Source of the DNA: Acholeplasma sp.
Lineage (GTDB): Bacteria; Bacillota_I; Bacilli_A; Acholeplasmatales; Acholeplasmataceae
Reading direction: 5' to 3'
Assembly (NCBI GenBank): GCA_003605085.1
Contig: QZKD01000003.1
Location: 1-39,956 of the forward strand
DNA length: 39,956 bases
Shown here in pieces: positions 27,664 through 38,744 of the stretch. A model generated the notes under the pieces. The model was given only the letters and a program-made list of their open reading frames with translations. It did no database searches and was not told the DNA's origin. Made by a program: the position numbers and the translations under genes. Position 1 is the first letter of the stretch. Each line of letters starts with the position of its first letter.

Positions 27664-29990
27664 AAGGCTACCTCCTGGCTAGGTTTGATATGGTAGAGCA
27701 TCGAGCCGAAGTCTCCAATCAAACGTGTTTGATCATTATAATAGGTTCCCATAAACTGTTGTTTTAGTTTATAGCCTTCCTTAAAGACTTGACCACTTAT
27801 CGTGACCTCTTCTTTGGCATTATCAAGCATCTTGTACTTACCGATCTTACGCATGAAAAATCCATAAGGATTGAGTTTGATGGGAAGTGCATGCACGATT
27901 AAATGCCCGAATCTAGAGAGGGGCATCCGCTGATCGAAGGTCTTCATCTGGTAGATTCGATGGGGATCTAGATGATGAACCTTGAGGGTTTCAAAGGATG
28001 GGCTTGCTTGAGCAAGTGTTTGAAACATGCCCACGACATGTTCATCTTCTAAAGAGACTTGCCACTGATAGTGGTAAGAATCTTTCTTATCATATCGTGT
28101 TAAACGTCCTTGTTGAAAAAGACGACGGTTATCTTTATAATACTGAATCTGTTTTTGGATCTCTTTCTTTTCAGCAAAACTGAGATACTTAAAGTTTAAT
28201 TCATAACCCAAGATACCAAAACTTGACACATTGAATCGTGTGGATAATGGGGTCATGCGCAACGTTTGTGCATGGGGAGCAAGCGAGACGTGATTACTGA
28301 TCGTAGATAGGGGATATAGATAACTTAATCCTTCTTGGATTTTTAATCGTTCCATGGGATCTGTATCATCGGATGACCATACTTGAGCTCCATAAGATAG
28401 CATGCCTAAATCAAAACGATTCCCTCCCGAGGAACATGTTTCAATCAACATGTGGGGATAGCGTGATTGCACTTGGTTTAAGATGTCATATAGTCCAAGG
28501 ATATATGCATGAAAAAAATGTCCTTGATGGGTGAGTGTTTCAGAAAACATATCGGTGATATGACGGTTCATGTCCCACTTCATGTATTCGGGATGAACAT
28601 CATCAAGAACAGAAAATAAAGAGGATATGATATAATCTCGAACTTCTTTTTTCGTGAGGTTCAATACCATTTGATTACGTCCTAAAGAAGGATTTCTTCC
28701 GGGGATATGAATCGCATAGTCAGGATGGTTTTGATAGAGTTCACTTTTCTCACTGATCATTTCAGGTTCAAACCACAAACCAAAATCAAGGCCAAGGGCA
28801 CGTATTTTGTCCGCGAGTCGTTTTAGACCAAAGGGAAGTTTTTTCTTGTTAATCGAATAATCACCAAGGGATGTGGTATCATCGTTTCTTTTACCAAACC
28901 ATCCATCATCTAAGACAAAGAGTTCAACACCCATGCTTTTGGCTTGTTTGGCTAATGTATAAAGCTTATGGTGATTAAAATCAAAAAAGAATGCTTCCCA
29001 ACTATTGATCACGACAGGCCGTGCCTGTTTTGAAAAATTTTTTGGAATGATATGCCCTTCCACAAACGTATGAAAATGATGCGATAACCCATTAAACCCT
29101 TGATCACTAAACGATAACACCGCTTCAGGTGTCTCAAAGACTTCATGTTCTTTAAGTTCCCATTCAAAACAATGGGGATTGATCCCCGTCATAACTCGTA
29201 GCAATCCATGATTGGAAAGGTTGACGGCTTCATAATGGTTTCCACTATAAACTAAGTTGATGCCTATACAGATGCCTTGATCTTCTTTTGCATCCTTTTT
29301 CGCTAAAATGATCCCTGGCATATGCCTGTTGGATGATGCACCCGTGGTGGATTCATGAAGATAGGTCCCATAAGAAATTTCACGCTTGTGCTTATGGGCT
29401 TCCTTAATCCAGCCACCACCAAAAGTGTAAAGATCCATATCTGCATCATAAAAATCAATCATAAGACTCATGATTTTACGTAGAACGAGTGGACGAGGAT
29501 CATGATTTTCTAATAAAATGCGTCTTGTAATCACGTTTGTATCTGAAAATGTCGTATAGATTAATTTCATAGTTACAGGAAGTAAACGGTCTTTCATTAC
29601 GATGATTAATGATTCATCGCCATCTTTAGCGATGGGTAACATCGTAGATGCCACACTTCCTTTTATGATTTCATGCGATTCATAGACGAAATCGCTGACA
29701 AACGTTTGATCAGGCATTTTGACTTCGAATGGGGTTAAACGAAAATCTCCTTTACCGATCCCAGAGTATTCGAGTGGTATCATGTCAAGGAATGCTTTAT
29801 GACCTTCATGTTCATATTCGATTAAAGATCCTGCACCTGCCGTGACTTTAGTGTGAAGTGCTTGATATGTTTGATCTTTAAGTGTTTTTCCTAAGTATAG
29901 ATGCTCTAATTGTCCAGTGTCCATGACACGAAAAAGATAGGTTAAGTTTTGGGTATCTAATCGAAAATATCCTTGTTTTGCTTCAATCAT
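27660..29990 (-). CDS. GH36 alpha-galactosidase
   Basis: 776 residues, close to the bacterial AgaA/RafA type (about 730). The N-terminal beta-supersandwich spans about 1-320, then a TIM barrel with VLDDGWFGKRND near 359-370, nucleophile D473 in KWDMNR, CSSGGNRFD near 519-527 and the acid/base cluster SDDTD at 540-544. It should remove alpha-1,6-galactose from raffinose-family sugars or melibiose after import. No signal peptide. The GNAT gene upstream overlaps by four bases. Confidence 0.92.
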   Translation of the reverse strand: MIEAKQGYFRLDTQNLTYLFRVMDTGQLEHLYLGKTLKDQTYQALHTKVTAGAGSLIEYEHEGHKAFLDMIPLEYSGIGKGDFRLTPFEVKMPDQTFVSDFVYESHEIIKGSVASTMLPIAKDGDESLIIVMKDRLLPVTMKLIYTTFSDTNVITRRILLENHDPRPLVLRKIMSLMIDFYDADMDLYTFGGGWIKEAHKHKREISYGTYLHESTTGASSNRHMPGIILAKKDAKEDQGICIGINLVYSGNHYEAVNLSNHGLLRVMTGINPHCFEWELKEHEVFETPEAVLSFSDQGFNGLSHHFHTFVEGHIIPKNFSKQARPVVINSWEAFFFDFNHHKLYTLAKQAKSMGVELFVLDDGWFGKRNDDTTSLGDYSINKKKLPFGLKRLADKIRALGLDFGLWFEPEMISEKSELYQNHPDYAIHIPGRNPSLGRNQMVLNLTKKEVRDYIISSLFSVLDDVHPEYMKWDMNRHITDMFSETLTHQGHFFHAYILGLYDILNQVQSRYPHMLIETCSSGGNRFDLGMLSYGAQVWSSDDTDPMERLKIQEGLSYLYPLSTISNHVSLAPHAQTLRMTPLSTRFNVSSFGILGYELNFKYLSFAEKKEIQKQIQYYKDNRRLFQQGRLTRYDKKDSYHYQWQVSLEDEHVVGMFQTLAQASPSFETLKVHHLDPHRIYQMKTFDQRMPLSRFGHLIVHALPIKLNPYGFFMRKIGKYKMLDNAKEEVTISGQVFKEGYKLKQQFMGTYYNDQTRLIGDFGSMLYHIKPSQEVAL

Positions 29991-30496
29991 GGTTTCACCT
30001 CATCCTCTTCTTTTTGTTTAACATCAACCATCATGCGTATCGCGGGTCGCTCCATCACCACTTTAGTTTTCCCATCTTTATGAAATCCTTGTTTTTCATA
30101 GAACTTAATGGCGCGATCATTTTCTTCAAATGTCCACAAAACGATGGTCTCATAGAAAGAAAGTGAATGTCGTGCCGCATCAAAGAGTTTTTGTCCAATA
30201 CCTTGGTGTTGATAGTCTTTAAGCACATAGATTGCCATAATTTCACCTGAATCTAACAGGTCTTCATCAGGACACTTCATAAAACATGAAAATCCAACGA
30301 TACGTTCATCGACGATGGCTATCCATGTGTTTTCTGGATGCTCATAGGCCATTTGAACGGTACGTTCTAAGGTGTGACGCATCAAATAGTGATCGGGAAT
30401 CATGTCTTTATAGGTTTCAATCCAAGATTGATAATGCACGTACCCTTTGCCTTGGGCATCGTCTTTTGTGGCAAGACGGATGATCGTGCTAGGCAT
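29987..30496 (-). CDS. GNAT-family N-acetyltransferase
   Basis: 169 residues with the acetyl-CoA loop YQHQGIGQKLFDAA near 115-128 and the C-terminal FYEKQGFHKDGK motif. It is RimI/PhnO-like; the acceptor is unknown. Unusually it sits inside the sugar operon, overlapping GH13 by eight bases and GH36 by four. It may acetylate a sugar or product to relieve accumulation, as galactoside acetyltransferase does from a different fold (speculative). The C-terminus is Lys/Glu-rich. Confidence 0.83.
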   Translation of the reverse strand: MPSTIIRLATKDDAQGKGYVHYQSWIETYKDMIPDHYLMRHTLERTVQMAYEHPENTWIAIVDERIVGFSCFMKCPDEDLLDSGEIMAIYVLKDYQHQGIGQKLFDAARHSLSFYETIVLWTFEENDRAIKFYEKQGFHKDGKTKVVMERPAIRMMVDVKQKEEDEVKP

Positions 30497-32099
30497 GATG
30501 GGCTTCCTTAATGATCACCGCTTCATAGGGACGAAGATGACGTTGGTGGATCGATGAGTCTGGATAGTTGGATAAAAGGAGTTCTCCCTTAAGTGCGATG
30601 GGCATCTTCTTTGTTTTCTTTTGGAAATTGATGAGGATCATCATCGATCCATCTTGATGTATCCGTTTGAATGCGTATTGTTTATGGCGATGCCAAACAA
30701 GTTCAAAAGATCCATCACTCCACACAGGATGTGATTTTCTTATCTGGATGAGCTTACGGTAAAAAGTGAGGATCGAGTCAGGATCATTTTCCTCGTTTTC
30801 AACACAGATCGTCTTTGTATTTTGATTCATTTTCAACCAAGGAACGCCTTGTGTAAACCCGCCTGCTTTTGTCCATTGCATCGGTGTTCTTCCGTGATCC
30901 CTTGATGACATCTTCATCATCCGTCTTTGGTACCACTTGGGGAAATGAAGTTTTTGAGCGAGTGCGATAATTCGATGGGTTTCGATGTCTTGATATTCAT
31001 CTAAGGATGTAAAGTCACCGTTGGTCATCCCGATTTCTTCCCCTTGATAAATATAAGGCGTTCCCTTGAGCGTTAGATTCAATAAGGCAAGCATCTTGGC
31101 ACTTTCTTTATGATAGGTTTGATCATCGCCCATGCGTGACACAGAGCGCGTTTGATCGTGGTTTTCTAAATAGTTTGCATTCCAATAGACTTGTTCTTGC
31201 CACTTGGTGATCACCTTGAGAAAGCGATCCGCCTTAAACTTCGTTCGAAACCATTTATTGTTGATTTGATCAGTTTCCATATGTTCAAATCCAAAGACCA
31301 TATCGAGTTCTTTTCTCTCAGGCAAAATGAGATCATTGGCTTGTTTAGGACTCACCAATACAGTTTCTCCTACGGTCATGGTATCGTAATGATCGAGCAC
31401 ATCTCTTCTAAGCGTTTGTAAAATTCTATGACATCCTTCTTGGGAGTGATAATGTTCTCTTCCCACCAAGACAAAGCGTTTCTTTCCATCATCCAAAGAT
31501 GTTTTATAGATGACGTTGATCACATCTGAGCGAAAGCCGTATATGCCTTTATCGAGCCAAAAACGCATAATCTTTTTGATTTCATCCAAGACCGCTGGAT
31601 GATGCCAATTAAGATCGGGTTGTTTTTTAGAGAAGAGATGAAGATAATAACTATCCCCTTCTTTTTCCCAAGCAGATCCACCAAAAAAACTCGTCCAATT
31701 ATTGAGCTTATCTTGCCAAATATAATAGTCGCGATAAGGGCTAGTGGGGTCTTTACTTTGAATGAACCATGGATGTTCATCTGAGGTATGATTAATCACA
31801 AGATCCATGATAATCTTTAATCCTCTTTGGTTTGCTTCTTGAATAAGACGATCCATATCTTCCATGGTGCCAAATTCAGGATTAATTTCAAGATATCCAC
31901 TGATATCATATCCATTATCATCGTTAGGTGAACGGTAAACAGGCGATAGCCAGATCACATCGACGCCAAGTGATTTCACGTAATCTAATTTACTAATAAT
32001 CCCTAAAAGATCACCAATACCATCTTTGTTGGTGTCATAAAAACTTCTCGGATAGATTTGATAAACGATCTTGTCTTGCCAGGATTTTCTTTGATTCAT
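30489..32099 (-). CDS. GH13 oligo-1,6-glucosidase/alpha-glucosidase
   Basis: A 536-residue GH13 subfamily 31-type enzyme. Catalytic triad: D192 (FRSDVIN), E245 (VGET) and D315 (ENHDQ), with the region I motif DLVINH at 99-104. Val193 after the nucleophile is the residue linked to alpha-1,6 (isomaltase-type) rather than alpha-1,4 activity. The serine in FRSD replaces the more usual Met. No signal peptide. It is the first gene of the operon with a GGGAGGAC ribosome site. Confidence 0.9.
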   Translation of the reverse strand: MNQRKSWQDKIVYQIYPRSFYDTNKDGIGDLLGIISKLDYVKSLGVDVIWLSPVYRSPNDDNGYDISGYLEINPEFGTMEDMDRLIQEANQRGLKIIMDLVINHTSDEHPWFIQSKDPTSPYRDYYIWQDKLNNWTSFFGGSAWEKEGDSYYLHLFSKKQPDLNWHHPAVLDEIKKIMRFWLDKGIYGFRSDVINVIYKTSLDDGKKRFVLVGREHYHSQEGCHRILQTLRRDVLDHYDTMTVGETVLVSPKQANDLILPERKELDMVFGFEHMETDQINNKWFRTKFKADRFLKVITKWQEQVYWNANYLENHDQTRSVSRMGDDQTYHKESAKMLALLNLTLKGTPYIYQGEEIGMTNGDFTSLDEYQDIETHRIIALAQKLHFPKWYQRRMMKMSSRDHGRTPMQWTKAGGFTQGVPWLKMNQNTKTICVENEENDPDSILTFYRKLIQIRKSHPVWSDGSFELVWHRHKQYAFKRIHQDGSMMILINFQKKTKKMPIALKGELLLSNYPDSSIHQRHLRPYEAVIIKEAHHA

Positions 32100-32129
32100 A
32101 AAGTCCTCCCGAGGGCGAGTGATATTATC

Positions 32130-32145
32130 TTTATTATATAATAAA
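32130..32145 (-). promoter_or_regulatory. Promoter of the glycosidase operon in a 16-base palindrome
   Basis: TTTATTATATAATAAA is a perfect palindrome that contains a -10 TATAAT (minus, 32138-32133). No clear -35 is seen 17 bases upstream. The AT-only palindrome may be a regulator site or just an AT-rich -10. The leader to the GH13 start is about 25-30 bases. Confidence 0.45.
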
Positions 32146-32163
32146 ACCTCTTTCTTTGGGCTT

Positions 32164-32194
32164 AGAAAAAGAAAAGTTGCCCAATGGCAACTTT
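32164..32194 (-). terminator. Rho-independent terminator of maf
   Basis: Nine-bp stem (32173-32181 with 32186-32194, loop CAAT) followed on the minus strand by TTCTTTTTC. The stem begins inside the maf stop codon. Confidence 0.85.
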
Positions 32195-32744
32195 ACTTAA
32201 ATGATTTTAATTGATCGAGCAAATCCTTTAAAGGTAATCCTACAATCGTGAAGAAGTCTCCTTTATAATGATCGACTAAAGCGCCACCTTCACCTTGAAT
32301 CCCGTAAGCTCCGGCTTTATCCATGGGTTCACCGGTTTTAATGTAGTTACGAATTTCAAGATCAGAGAGATTTTTCATCCATACTTCGGTTTCTGAAACA
32401 AAGGTCTTCATTTGATCACCTTTCACTAAGGCGACTGCGGTATAGACCACATGACGATCATCTGAAAGCAAGCGAAGCATCCGATAAGCATCTTCTTCAT
32501 CTCTTGGTTTACCCAAGATGTGATCTTCATAGACCACGATGGTATCTGCACCAATCACGACATCATTAGGATATTGTTTAGCCACATGAATGGCTTTGAG
32601 TTTGGCAAGCTCAACGACTAAATCCACAGGTTTATATTTCTCATCGACCACTTCATCTACCTGACTTGGTATAACGATGAAATCAAGACCCGCGTCTTTC
32701 ATAAGCTTGGCGCGACGTGGTGAAGAACTGGCTAAAATTAACAT
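32193..32744 (-). CDS. maf: Maf nucleotide pyrophosphatase
   Basis: 183 residues from the ATG at 32744, preceded by AAGGAGG at six bases; the longer frame to 32765 adds seven residues with no ribosome site. The N-terminus LILASSSPRRAKLM is the Maf/YhdE signature, and VIGADTIVVYED is the catalytic loop. Maf proteins hydrolyse dTTP/UTP and modified nucleotides as house-cleaning enzymes. It is transcribed alone, divergently from tilS. Confidence 0.93.
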   Translation of the reverse strand: MLILASSSPRRAKLMKDAGLDFIVIPSQVDEVVDEKYKPVDLVVELAKLKAIHVAKQYPNDVVIGADTIVVYEDHILGKPRDEEDAYRMLRLLSDDRHVVYTAVALVKGDQMKTFVSETEVWMKNLSDLEIRNYIKTGEPMDKAGAYGIQGEGGALVDHYKGDFFTIVGLPLKDLLDQLKSFK

Positions 32745-32767
32745 AAATAGCCTCCTTATTCTCATGT

Positions 32768-32776
32768 ATTATAGCA
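32768..32776 (-). promoter_or_regulatory. maf promoter, extended -10
   Basis: TGCTATAAT on the minus strand (hexamer 32773-32768), about 24 bases before the maf start. No good -35, as expected for an extended -10. Confidence 0.6.
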
Positions 32777-32816
32777 CAGGTTTACGACTTTTATTCAAAA
32801 TTTTTACATTATATGA

Positions 32817-32825
32817 TGGTATAAT
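32817..32825 (+). promoter_or_regulatory. tilS promoter, extended -10
   Basis: TGGTATAAT with hexamer 32820-32825, about 28 bases before the tilS start, divergent from the maf promoter. Confidence 0.65.
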
Positions 32826-32852
32826 AAAGATGAGAAATTGAGGTGAAGATGC

Positions 32853-34142
32853 GTGAAGCAAGTCATCAATTTACTTAAAAATGAATATAAAATTCCGCCA
32901 AAGGCGACGCTGATTCTTTCTGTGTCCGGTGGTATTGACTCGATGAGTATGCTTCATCTTTTCAAGGATACCTCTTTTAAGATTATCTGTGTTCATTTCA
33001 ATCACTTAAAAAGAGATGAATCGATCATTGAAAAAGACTTAGTTGAAACCACGTGCAAGACTTCAGATATTCCTTTTCACTACTATACGATTAAAGTCAG
33101 TGAGGGAAACTTCCATCACCAGGCACATATTTTAAGAAACCATTACTTAAAGGAAGTGGCGCGTCTTTATGAAACGCCTTATATTTTAACTGCGCATCAT
33201 TTAGATGATCTTTTTGAAACCATCTTAATCAAATTAACCCGTGGATCTAATCTTTTAGGGTATGCGGGGATGCAGCCCATCTATTCCGATGATGAATTCA
33301 CTTATATTAAGCCTTTACTCTATATTAGAAAAGATCAAATTAAAGCGTATGCTGAGACGCATCAAATTCCATATCTAGATGATTCATCTAACGAAGAAAA
33401 TACCTACTTGCGCAATCGTTACCGGCACGCAGTCGTTCCCATTATGAAACAAGAAAACGATCATCTGCTTGATGTGATTAAACAATATCATGAACAGCTT
33501 TCGAAAGCATTCTTCTATCTAAGAGATCATACCAAATCTTTAATTAAGGACCATGTCATCGACTTAAACGCCTTTTTGATGTGGGATCAAGCCGTTCAAG
33601 AGGATGCGATTGCTTATCTTCTTGAAAACCATGACATGAATGTCTCATATGAAATCATTCAAAAGATTAAACGGATGTTGCTTTCGAAGAAACCGAATGC
33701 AGTTTACCGTTTAAACAAAAATCATCATTTTGTGAAGTCCTATCAGAATGCCTTGATAAAGCCATTAACTCCGTTTAATATGGATGAGTATATCCTTAAA
33801 GAAGGTAAAAACACCCTCAAAAATGTGGGCATTTTCACATTATTGTGTAAAACCGACGTCAATACTGAAGAATTTATTAAATTATGTTATAATAAACTAG
33901 CATTTCCACTCATCTTAAGACATCGTCAGGATGGGGACGAACTTACCTATGATTACGGACATAAGAAGTTAAAGAAACTCTTGATCGATCACAAAGTTCC
34001 TATGGAAAAACGTCAACACCTATGGGTCTTAACCGATCATGAAGGCATGATCCTATGGGTGCAGGATTACTATATTAATCAAACATTAGGCGATGAACAA
34101 ACACTCTATTTCCAAATGAAAGAGGTTAAAGCGCATGCATAA
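32853..34142 (+). CDS. tilS: tRNA(Ile)-lysidine synthetase
   Basis: A 429-residue N-type ATP pyrophosphatase. The PP-loop SGGIDS is at 25-30, followed by HFNHLKRD and HHLDDLFET, with a C-terminal TilS domain (LRHRQDGDE, KLKKLLIDHKVP). It converts C34 of tRNA-Ile2 to lysidine, so that AUA is read as Ile. The start is GTG, fixed by TTGAGGTGA six bases upstream. It heads tilS-hpt-ftsH, a conserved order in Bacillota, and overlaps hpt by eight bases. Confidence 0.95.
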   Translation: MKQVINLLKNEYKIPPKATLILSVSGGIDSMSMLHLFKDTSFKIICVHFNHLKRDESIIEKDLVETTCKTSDIPFHYYTIKVSEGNFHHQAHILRNHYLKEVARLYETPYILTAHHLDDLFETILIKLTRGSNLLGYAGMQPIYSDDEFTYIKPLLYIRKDQIKAYAETHQIPYLDDSSNEENTYLRNRYRHAVVPIMKQENDHLLDVIKQYHEQLSKAFFYLRDHTKSLIKDHVIDLNAFLMWDQAVQEDAIAYLLENHDMNVSYEIIQKIKRMLLSKKPNAVYRLNKNHHFVKSYQNALIKPLTPFNMDEYILKEGKNTLKNVGIFTLLCKTDVNTEEFIKLCYNKLAFPLILRHRQDGDELTYDYGHKKLKKLLIDHKVPMEKRQHLWVLTDHEGMILWVQDYYINQTLGDEQTLYFQMKEVKAHA

Positions 34143-34677
34143 AGACATTGCACAAATCTTAGTGAATGAACAAGAGATTAAAGACATCTGTGTCTCCATG
34201 GGAAATCAAATCACAAAGGACTATCAAAATAAAAACTTGATCTTGGTGGGCTTACTTAAGGGATGCGTTCCCTTTATCTCAGATTTATCCCGCAACATCG
34301 ATTTAAAGTTTGACATGGCGTATATGTCTGTGGCAAGCTATCATGGTGGCATTGCTTCTTCGGGTGATGTGAAGATTAAGATGGATTTAGATATCTCCAT
34401 CAAAGGACGTGATGTCCTAATCGTTGAAGACATCGTCGATACCGCAAATACCATCGTTACAATCATGGAGTTATTTAAGCATCGTGGCGCAAACACAGTG
34501 AAAATTGCGACCCTTCTCGATAAACCTGAAGGGCGTCTCAAACCCTATCAACCCGAATATGTCGGACGTGTGATTCCTAAAGCATTCGTCGTCGGTTATG
34601 GGCTTGATTATGATGAATATTACCGCAATCTACCTTATGTAGGCATCCTGAAACCTGAAGTCTATAACACAAAGTAA
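34135..34677 (+). CDS. hpt: Hypoxanthine phosphoribosyltransferase
   Basis: 180 residues with the PRPP-binding motif VLIVEDIVDTANT at 94-106 and the LVGLLKGCVPF pyrophosphate loop near 37-47. It salvages hypoxanthine and guanine to IMP and GMP. Its usual place is between tilS and ftsH. A link to the purine-degrading operon of the same window is probably coincidental, but both compete for hypoxanthine. Confidence 0.95.
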   Translation: MHKDIAQILVNEQEIKDICVSMGNQITKDYQNKNLILVGLLKGCVPFISDLSRNIDLKFDMAYMSVASYHGGIASSGDVKIKMDLDISIKGRDVLIVEDIVDTANTIVTIMELFKHRGANTVKIATLLDKPEGRLKPYQPEYVGRVIPKAFVVGYGLDYDEYYRNLPYVGILKPEVYNTK

Positions 34678-34689
34678 AGGGGCGTATCT

Positions 34690-36606
34690 ATGAATCAAAA
34701 CCCAAACAATAGCAAGAAAAAGCTAGAATATCGTAAAAAACCAGATTATCTCATCATGCTCTTTACACTGGTCATCGTGATCGGTGTTTTCCTGTTTTTA
34801 CGTGACGCACTTCAAGGCGAAGTCGCTGCTTTAAATGTCACTGAGTTAACACAAGCCGCTGATGATGGTGCGATTGAAACGTTGGTCTATACACCCGTCG
34901 GTGGTGACAATATCACTTTGGTACAAATCAGTGGGACCTTCTATCAAAATAGTGGTGCAGCCACTTTCTATGGAACAATCAATTTTGAAGGTATCATGCC
35001 TTTAGAATATGCTCAAGATATCATGCTCACCGTAGAATCTCAAGGAGGAACAACATCGATTGAACCTCGCTCGGGAATTACCTTCTGGACAGTCGTTTTA
35101 AACTTAGTTCCCATGATTTTAGTTTTGGTCATTCTCTTCATCATCTTCAGAAATGCCAATAACCAAAACTCTAAAGCGTTTGATTTTGCCAAGAATAGAG
35201 CGAAACTCAACCGTGAAAAGAGTGTCACCTTCAAGGATGTCGCTGGTGTTGAAGAAGAAAAGCAAGAACTTGAAGAACTCATTGACTTCTTGAAGAATCC
35301 TAAAAAATATGTCGATATGGGTGCACGTATTCCTAAAGGTGTGCTTCTTGTCGGTTCACCTGGAACCGGGAAAACATTGCTTGCCCGTGCTGTTGCCGGG
35401 GAAGCTAACGTTCCCTTCTTCTCCATTTCTGGTTCTGACTTCGTCGAAATGTTCGTCGGTGTTGGGGCTTCTCGTGTTCGTGATCTATTCAAGGTCGCGA
35501 AAGAAAATTCTCCTTGTATTATCTTTATTGATGAAATCGATGCAGTCGGTCGTCAACGTGGTGCTGGTTTAGGTGGCGGTCATGATGAACGCGAACAAAC
35601 CTTGAACCAACTTTTAGTTGAAATGGATGGTTTCACCACCAATATGGGAATCATCATCATCGCTGCAACCAACCGTCCCGATGTCTTAGATCCTGCCCTT
35701 CTTCGTCCAGGACGCTTCGACCGTCAAATCACCATCACTTTGCCTGATGTTCGTGGACGTGAAGCCATTCTTAAAGTCCATGCTAGAAATAAAAAATTAG
35801 ATCCAAAGATCAAACTTAGTGAATTTGCACATCGTATTCCTGGATTCTCTGGTGCCGATATCGAAAACTTACTCAATGAAGCCGCACTTCTCGCAGCAAG
35901 AGATAACCGTACCTTGATCAGTGAACTCGATATGGATGAAGCGATCGACCGTGTCATGATGGGACCTGCGAAAAAATCTCGCAAGTACTCTGTTGAAGAA
36001 AAGAAGACAGTTGCGTATCATGAAGCTGGTCATGCGGTCATTGGAATTAGACTCGAAGATGCGCGTATCGTTCAAAAAGTCACCATCATCCCTCGTGGAC
36101 GTGCAGGTGGCTACAACCTGATGACACCGGATAAAGAAAGATTCCTAGAAACCAAGAAAACATTACTCGCTGAAATCACTTCTTTCTTAGGCGGCCGTGT
36201 CGCTGAAGAAATCGTGTTTGATACAGTCACCACCGGTGCATATAACGACTTCCAACATGCAACCGCGATTGCGCGTGCCATGGTGACCGAATACGGTATG
36301 TCCGATTTAGGTCCTATCCAGTACGAAAGTGCTGGCGGCAATGTCTTTTTGGGACGTGACTACTTTAAAGAAAAGAATTTCTCTGACCAAGTGGCTCATG
36401 AAATCGATAAAGAGGTTCGCCATATTATTACCACATGTTTCGAAACAGCGAAAACGATTATTACCGAAAACCGTGAACTTCTCGATTTAATCGCGCATTA
36501 CTTAGAGGAAGTTGAAACGCTCACGAAAGCTGACATTCAAGAAATTGTTTCCAGTGGAAAACTTTCTTGGTGGCAGGAAAAACAAGAAAACGGCAATGCG
36601 GCTTGA
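34690..36606 (+). CDS. ftsH: ATP-dependent zinc metalloprotease FtsH
   Basis: 638 residues, membrane-anchored. TM helices lie at about 20-37 and 131-152, flanking an extracytoplasmic domain. AAA+ motifs: Walker A GSPGTGKT 222-229, pore loop FVGVG near 255, Walker B IIFIDEID 277-284, and the second region of homology ending RPGRFDR 339-345. The M41 protease has HEAGH at 444-448 with third zinc ligand D520 in TGAYNDF. It degrades misfolded membrane proteins. AAAGGGG precedes the ATG by about eight bases. Confidence 0.97.
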   Translation: MNQNPNNSKKKLEYRKKPDYLIMLFTLVIVIGVFLFLRDALQGEVAALNVTELTQAADDGAIETLVYTPVGGDNITLVQISGTFYQNSGAATFYGTINFEGIMPLEYAQDIMLTVESQGGTTSIEPRSGITFWTVVLNLVPMILVLVILFIIFRNANNQNSKAFDFAKNRAKLNREKSVTFKDVAGVEEEKQELEELIDFLKNPKKYVDMGARIPKGVLLVGSPGTGKTLLARAVAGEANVPFFSISGSDFVEMFVGVGASRVRDLFKVAKENSPCIIFIDEIDAVGRQRGAGLGGGHDEREQTLNQLLVEMDGFTTNMGIIIIAATNRPDVLDPALLRPGRFDRQITITLPDVRGREAILKVHARNKKLDPKIKLSEFAHRIPGFSGADIENLLNEAALLAARDNRTLISELDMDEAIDRVMMGPAKKSRKYSVEEKKTVAYHEAGHAVIGIRLEDARIVQKVTIIPRGRAGGYNLMTPDKERFLETKKTLLAEITSFLGGRVAEEIVFDTVTTGAYNDFQHATAIARAMVTEYGMSDLGPIQYESAGGNVFLGRDYFKEKNFSDQVAHEIDKEVRHIITTCFETAKTIITENRELLDLIAHYLEEVETLTKADIQEIVSSGKLSWWQEKQENGNAA

Positions 36607-36841
36607 TAAATATTTAAAAGTATCACGGATTATCAAACGTCGCACGGTTGCTAAAGAAGCTGCTGAAAAAGAAAAGATTGAAGTGAACGGAAAAGTGGCG
36701 AAACCTTCGACGACACTCAAAGAAGGTGACGTATTAACCCTCTATTTAGGGGCTAAAATTATCACCGTTCGCGTCAAATCGCTTGTTCTTCTAAAAGATG
36801 AGTTAATGTATGAACTTTTGAAAGAAGAAAAACGGCCATAA
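36596..36841 (+). CDS. rqcP: S4-domain ribosome quality control protein RqcP
   Basis: 81 residues from the ATG at 36596; the longer frame to 36512 lies wholly within ftsH. It starts [17 protein letters not shown], the RqcP/YabO (Hsp15-like) signature, a single S4 RNA-binding domain. RqcP stabilises peptidyl-tRNA on stalled 50S subunits during alanine tailing with RqcH. It overlaps the ftsH end by 11 bases, so translational coupling is likely. Confidence 0.92.
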   Translation: MRLDKYLKVSRIIKRRTVAKEAAEKEKIEVNGKVAKPSTTLKEGDVLTLYLGAKIITVRVKSLVLLKDELMYELLKEEKRP

Positions 36842-36862
36842 CTTTGTTTATGGCTTTTCTTT
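36835..36862 (+). terminator. Terminator of the tilS-rqcP operon
   Basis: Seven-bp stem (36835-36841 with 36848-36854) followed by TTTTCTTT. The stem starts in the last codons of rqcP. Confidence 0.75.
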
Positions 36863-36863
36863 A

Positions 36864-36872
36864 TGATATAAT
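36864..36872 (+). promoter_or_regulatory. lysS promoter, extended -10
   Basis: TGATATAAT with hexamer 36867-36872, right after the terminator T-run. AGGAGG at 36883-36888 gives a very short leader to the ATG at 36897. Confidence 0.7.
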
Positions 36873-36893
36873 ATCTTGGATTAGGAGGATTAA

Positions 36894-38381
<1,488 letters not shown>

Positions 38382-38398
38382 CTTAGTGAAACAAATAT

Positions 38399-38440
38399 AA
38401 GCCACCTTTCAAACGCTTTGAGAGGTGGCTTATTATATAG
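38399..38440 (+). terminator. Terminator of lysS
   Basis: A 15-bp stem with one G-U pair (38399-38413 with 38417-38431, loop CGC) followed by the weak T-tract TATTATAT. It lies 17 bases after the lysS stop. Confidence 0.85.
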
Positions 38441-38515
38441 ATTGAACTGGTGACTAGACTTTTCAGTTTACTATGCATATGGTATCACCACTAACTGGTT
38501 ATTTTCCATACCATT

Positions 38516-38671
38516 TCAGTATTTTATATTATAGAATTTATTTTGATTAGTATATCTTTTTGAATATGCTATTTGTGTTTCTATACTTGAGCTCTCTTTA
38601 ATAAGCTCATCCTCCCGTGAAATTCTACAGTATGACGCGGTTAATTTTTTAGTTTCTATATTTCTACCGTT
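38516..38671 (-). pseudogene. Decayed N-terminal fragment of a serine recombinase
   Basis: Minus-strand frame of 51 codons between two stops, with no start codon. It reads KKLTASYCRISREDEL then SSSIETQ, the N-terminal catalytic signature of large serine recombinases (TnpX/Tn4451 or conjugative-element type), where Y-C-R-x-S holds the nucleophilic serine and S-I-E-x-Q follows. It ends at TGA just where the DDGxSG segment would come, and the rest is missing. An ATG in another frame slightly upstream suggests a frameshift. It is a relic of a mobile element between lysS and the Rhs locus. Confidence 0.75.
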
Positions 38672-38744
38672 TCAAACAGACTCATTATGAATCTATTATA
38701 TACGATATAGTGAAATTTCAAAAATATCGCTATTATAAGCAGAA

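Noticed and set aside
35040-35492. Minus-strand frame of 150 codons inside ftsH
   Set aside because: Serine/proline-rich antisense shadow of a strongly conserved AAA+ coding region.
36512-36595. Longer start for rqcP
   Set aside because: The 28 extra codons lie inside ftsH, and the family begins exactly at MRLDKYL.
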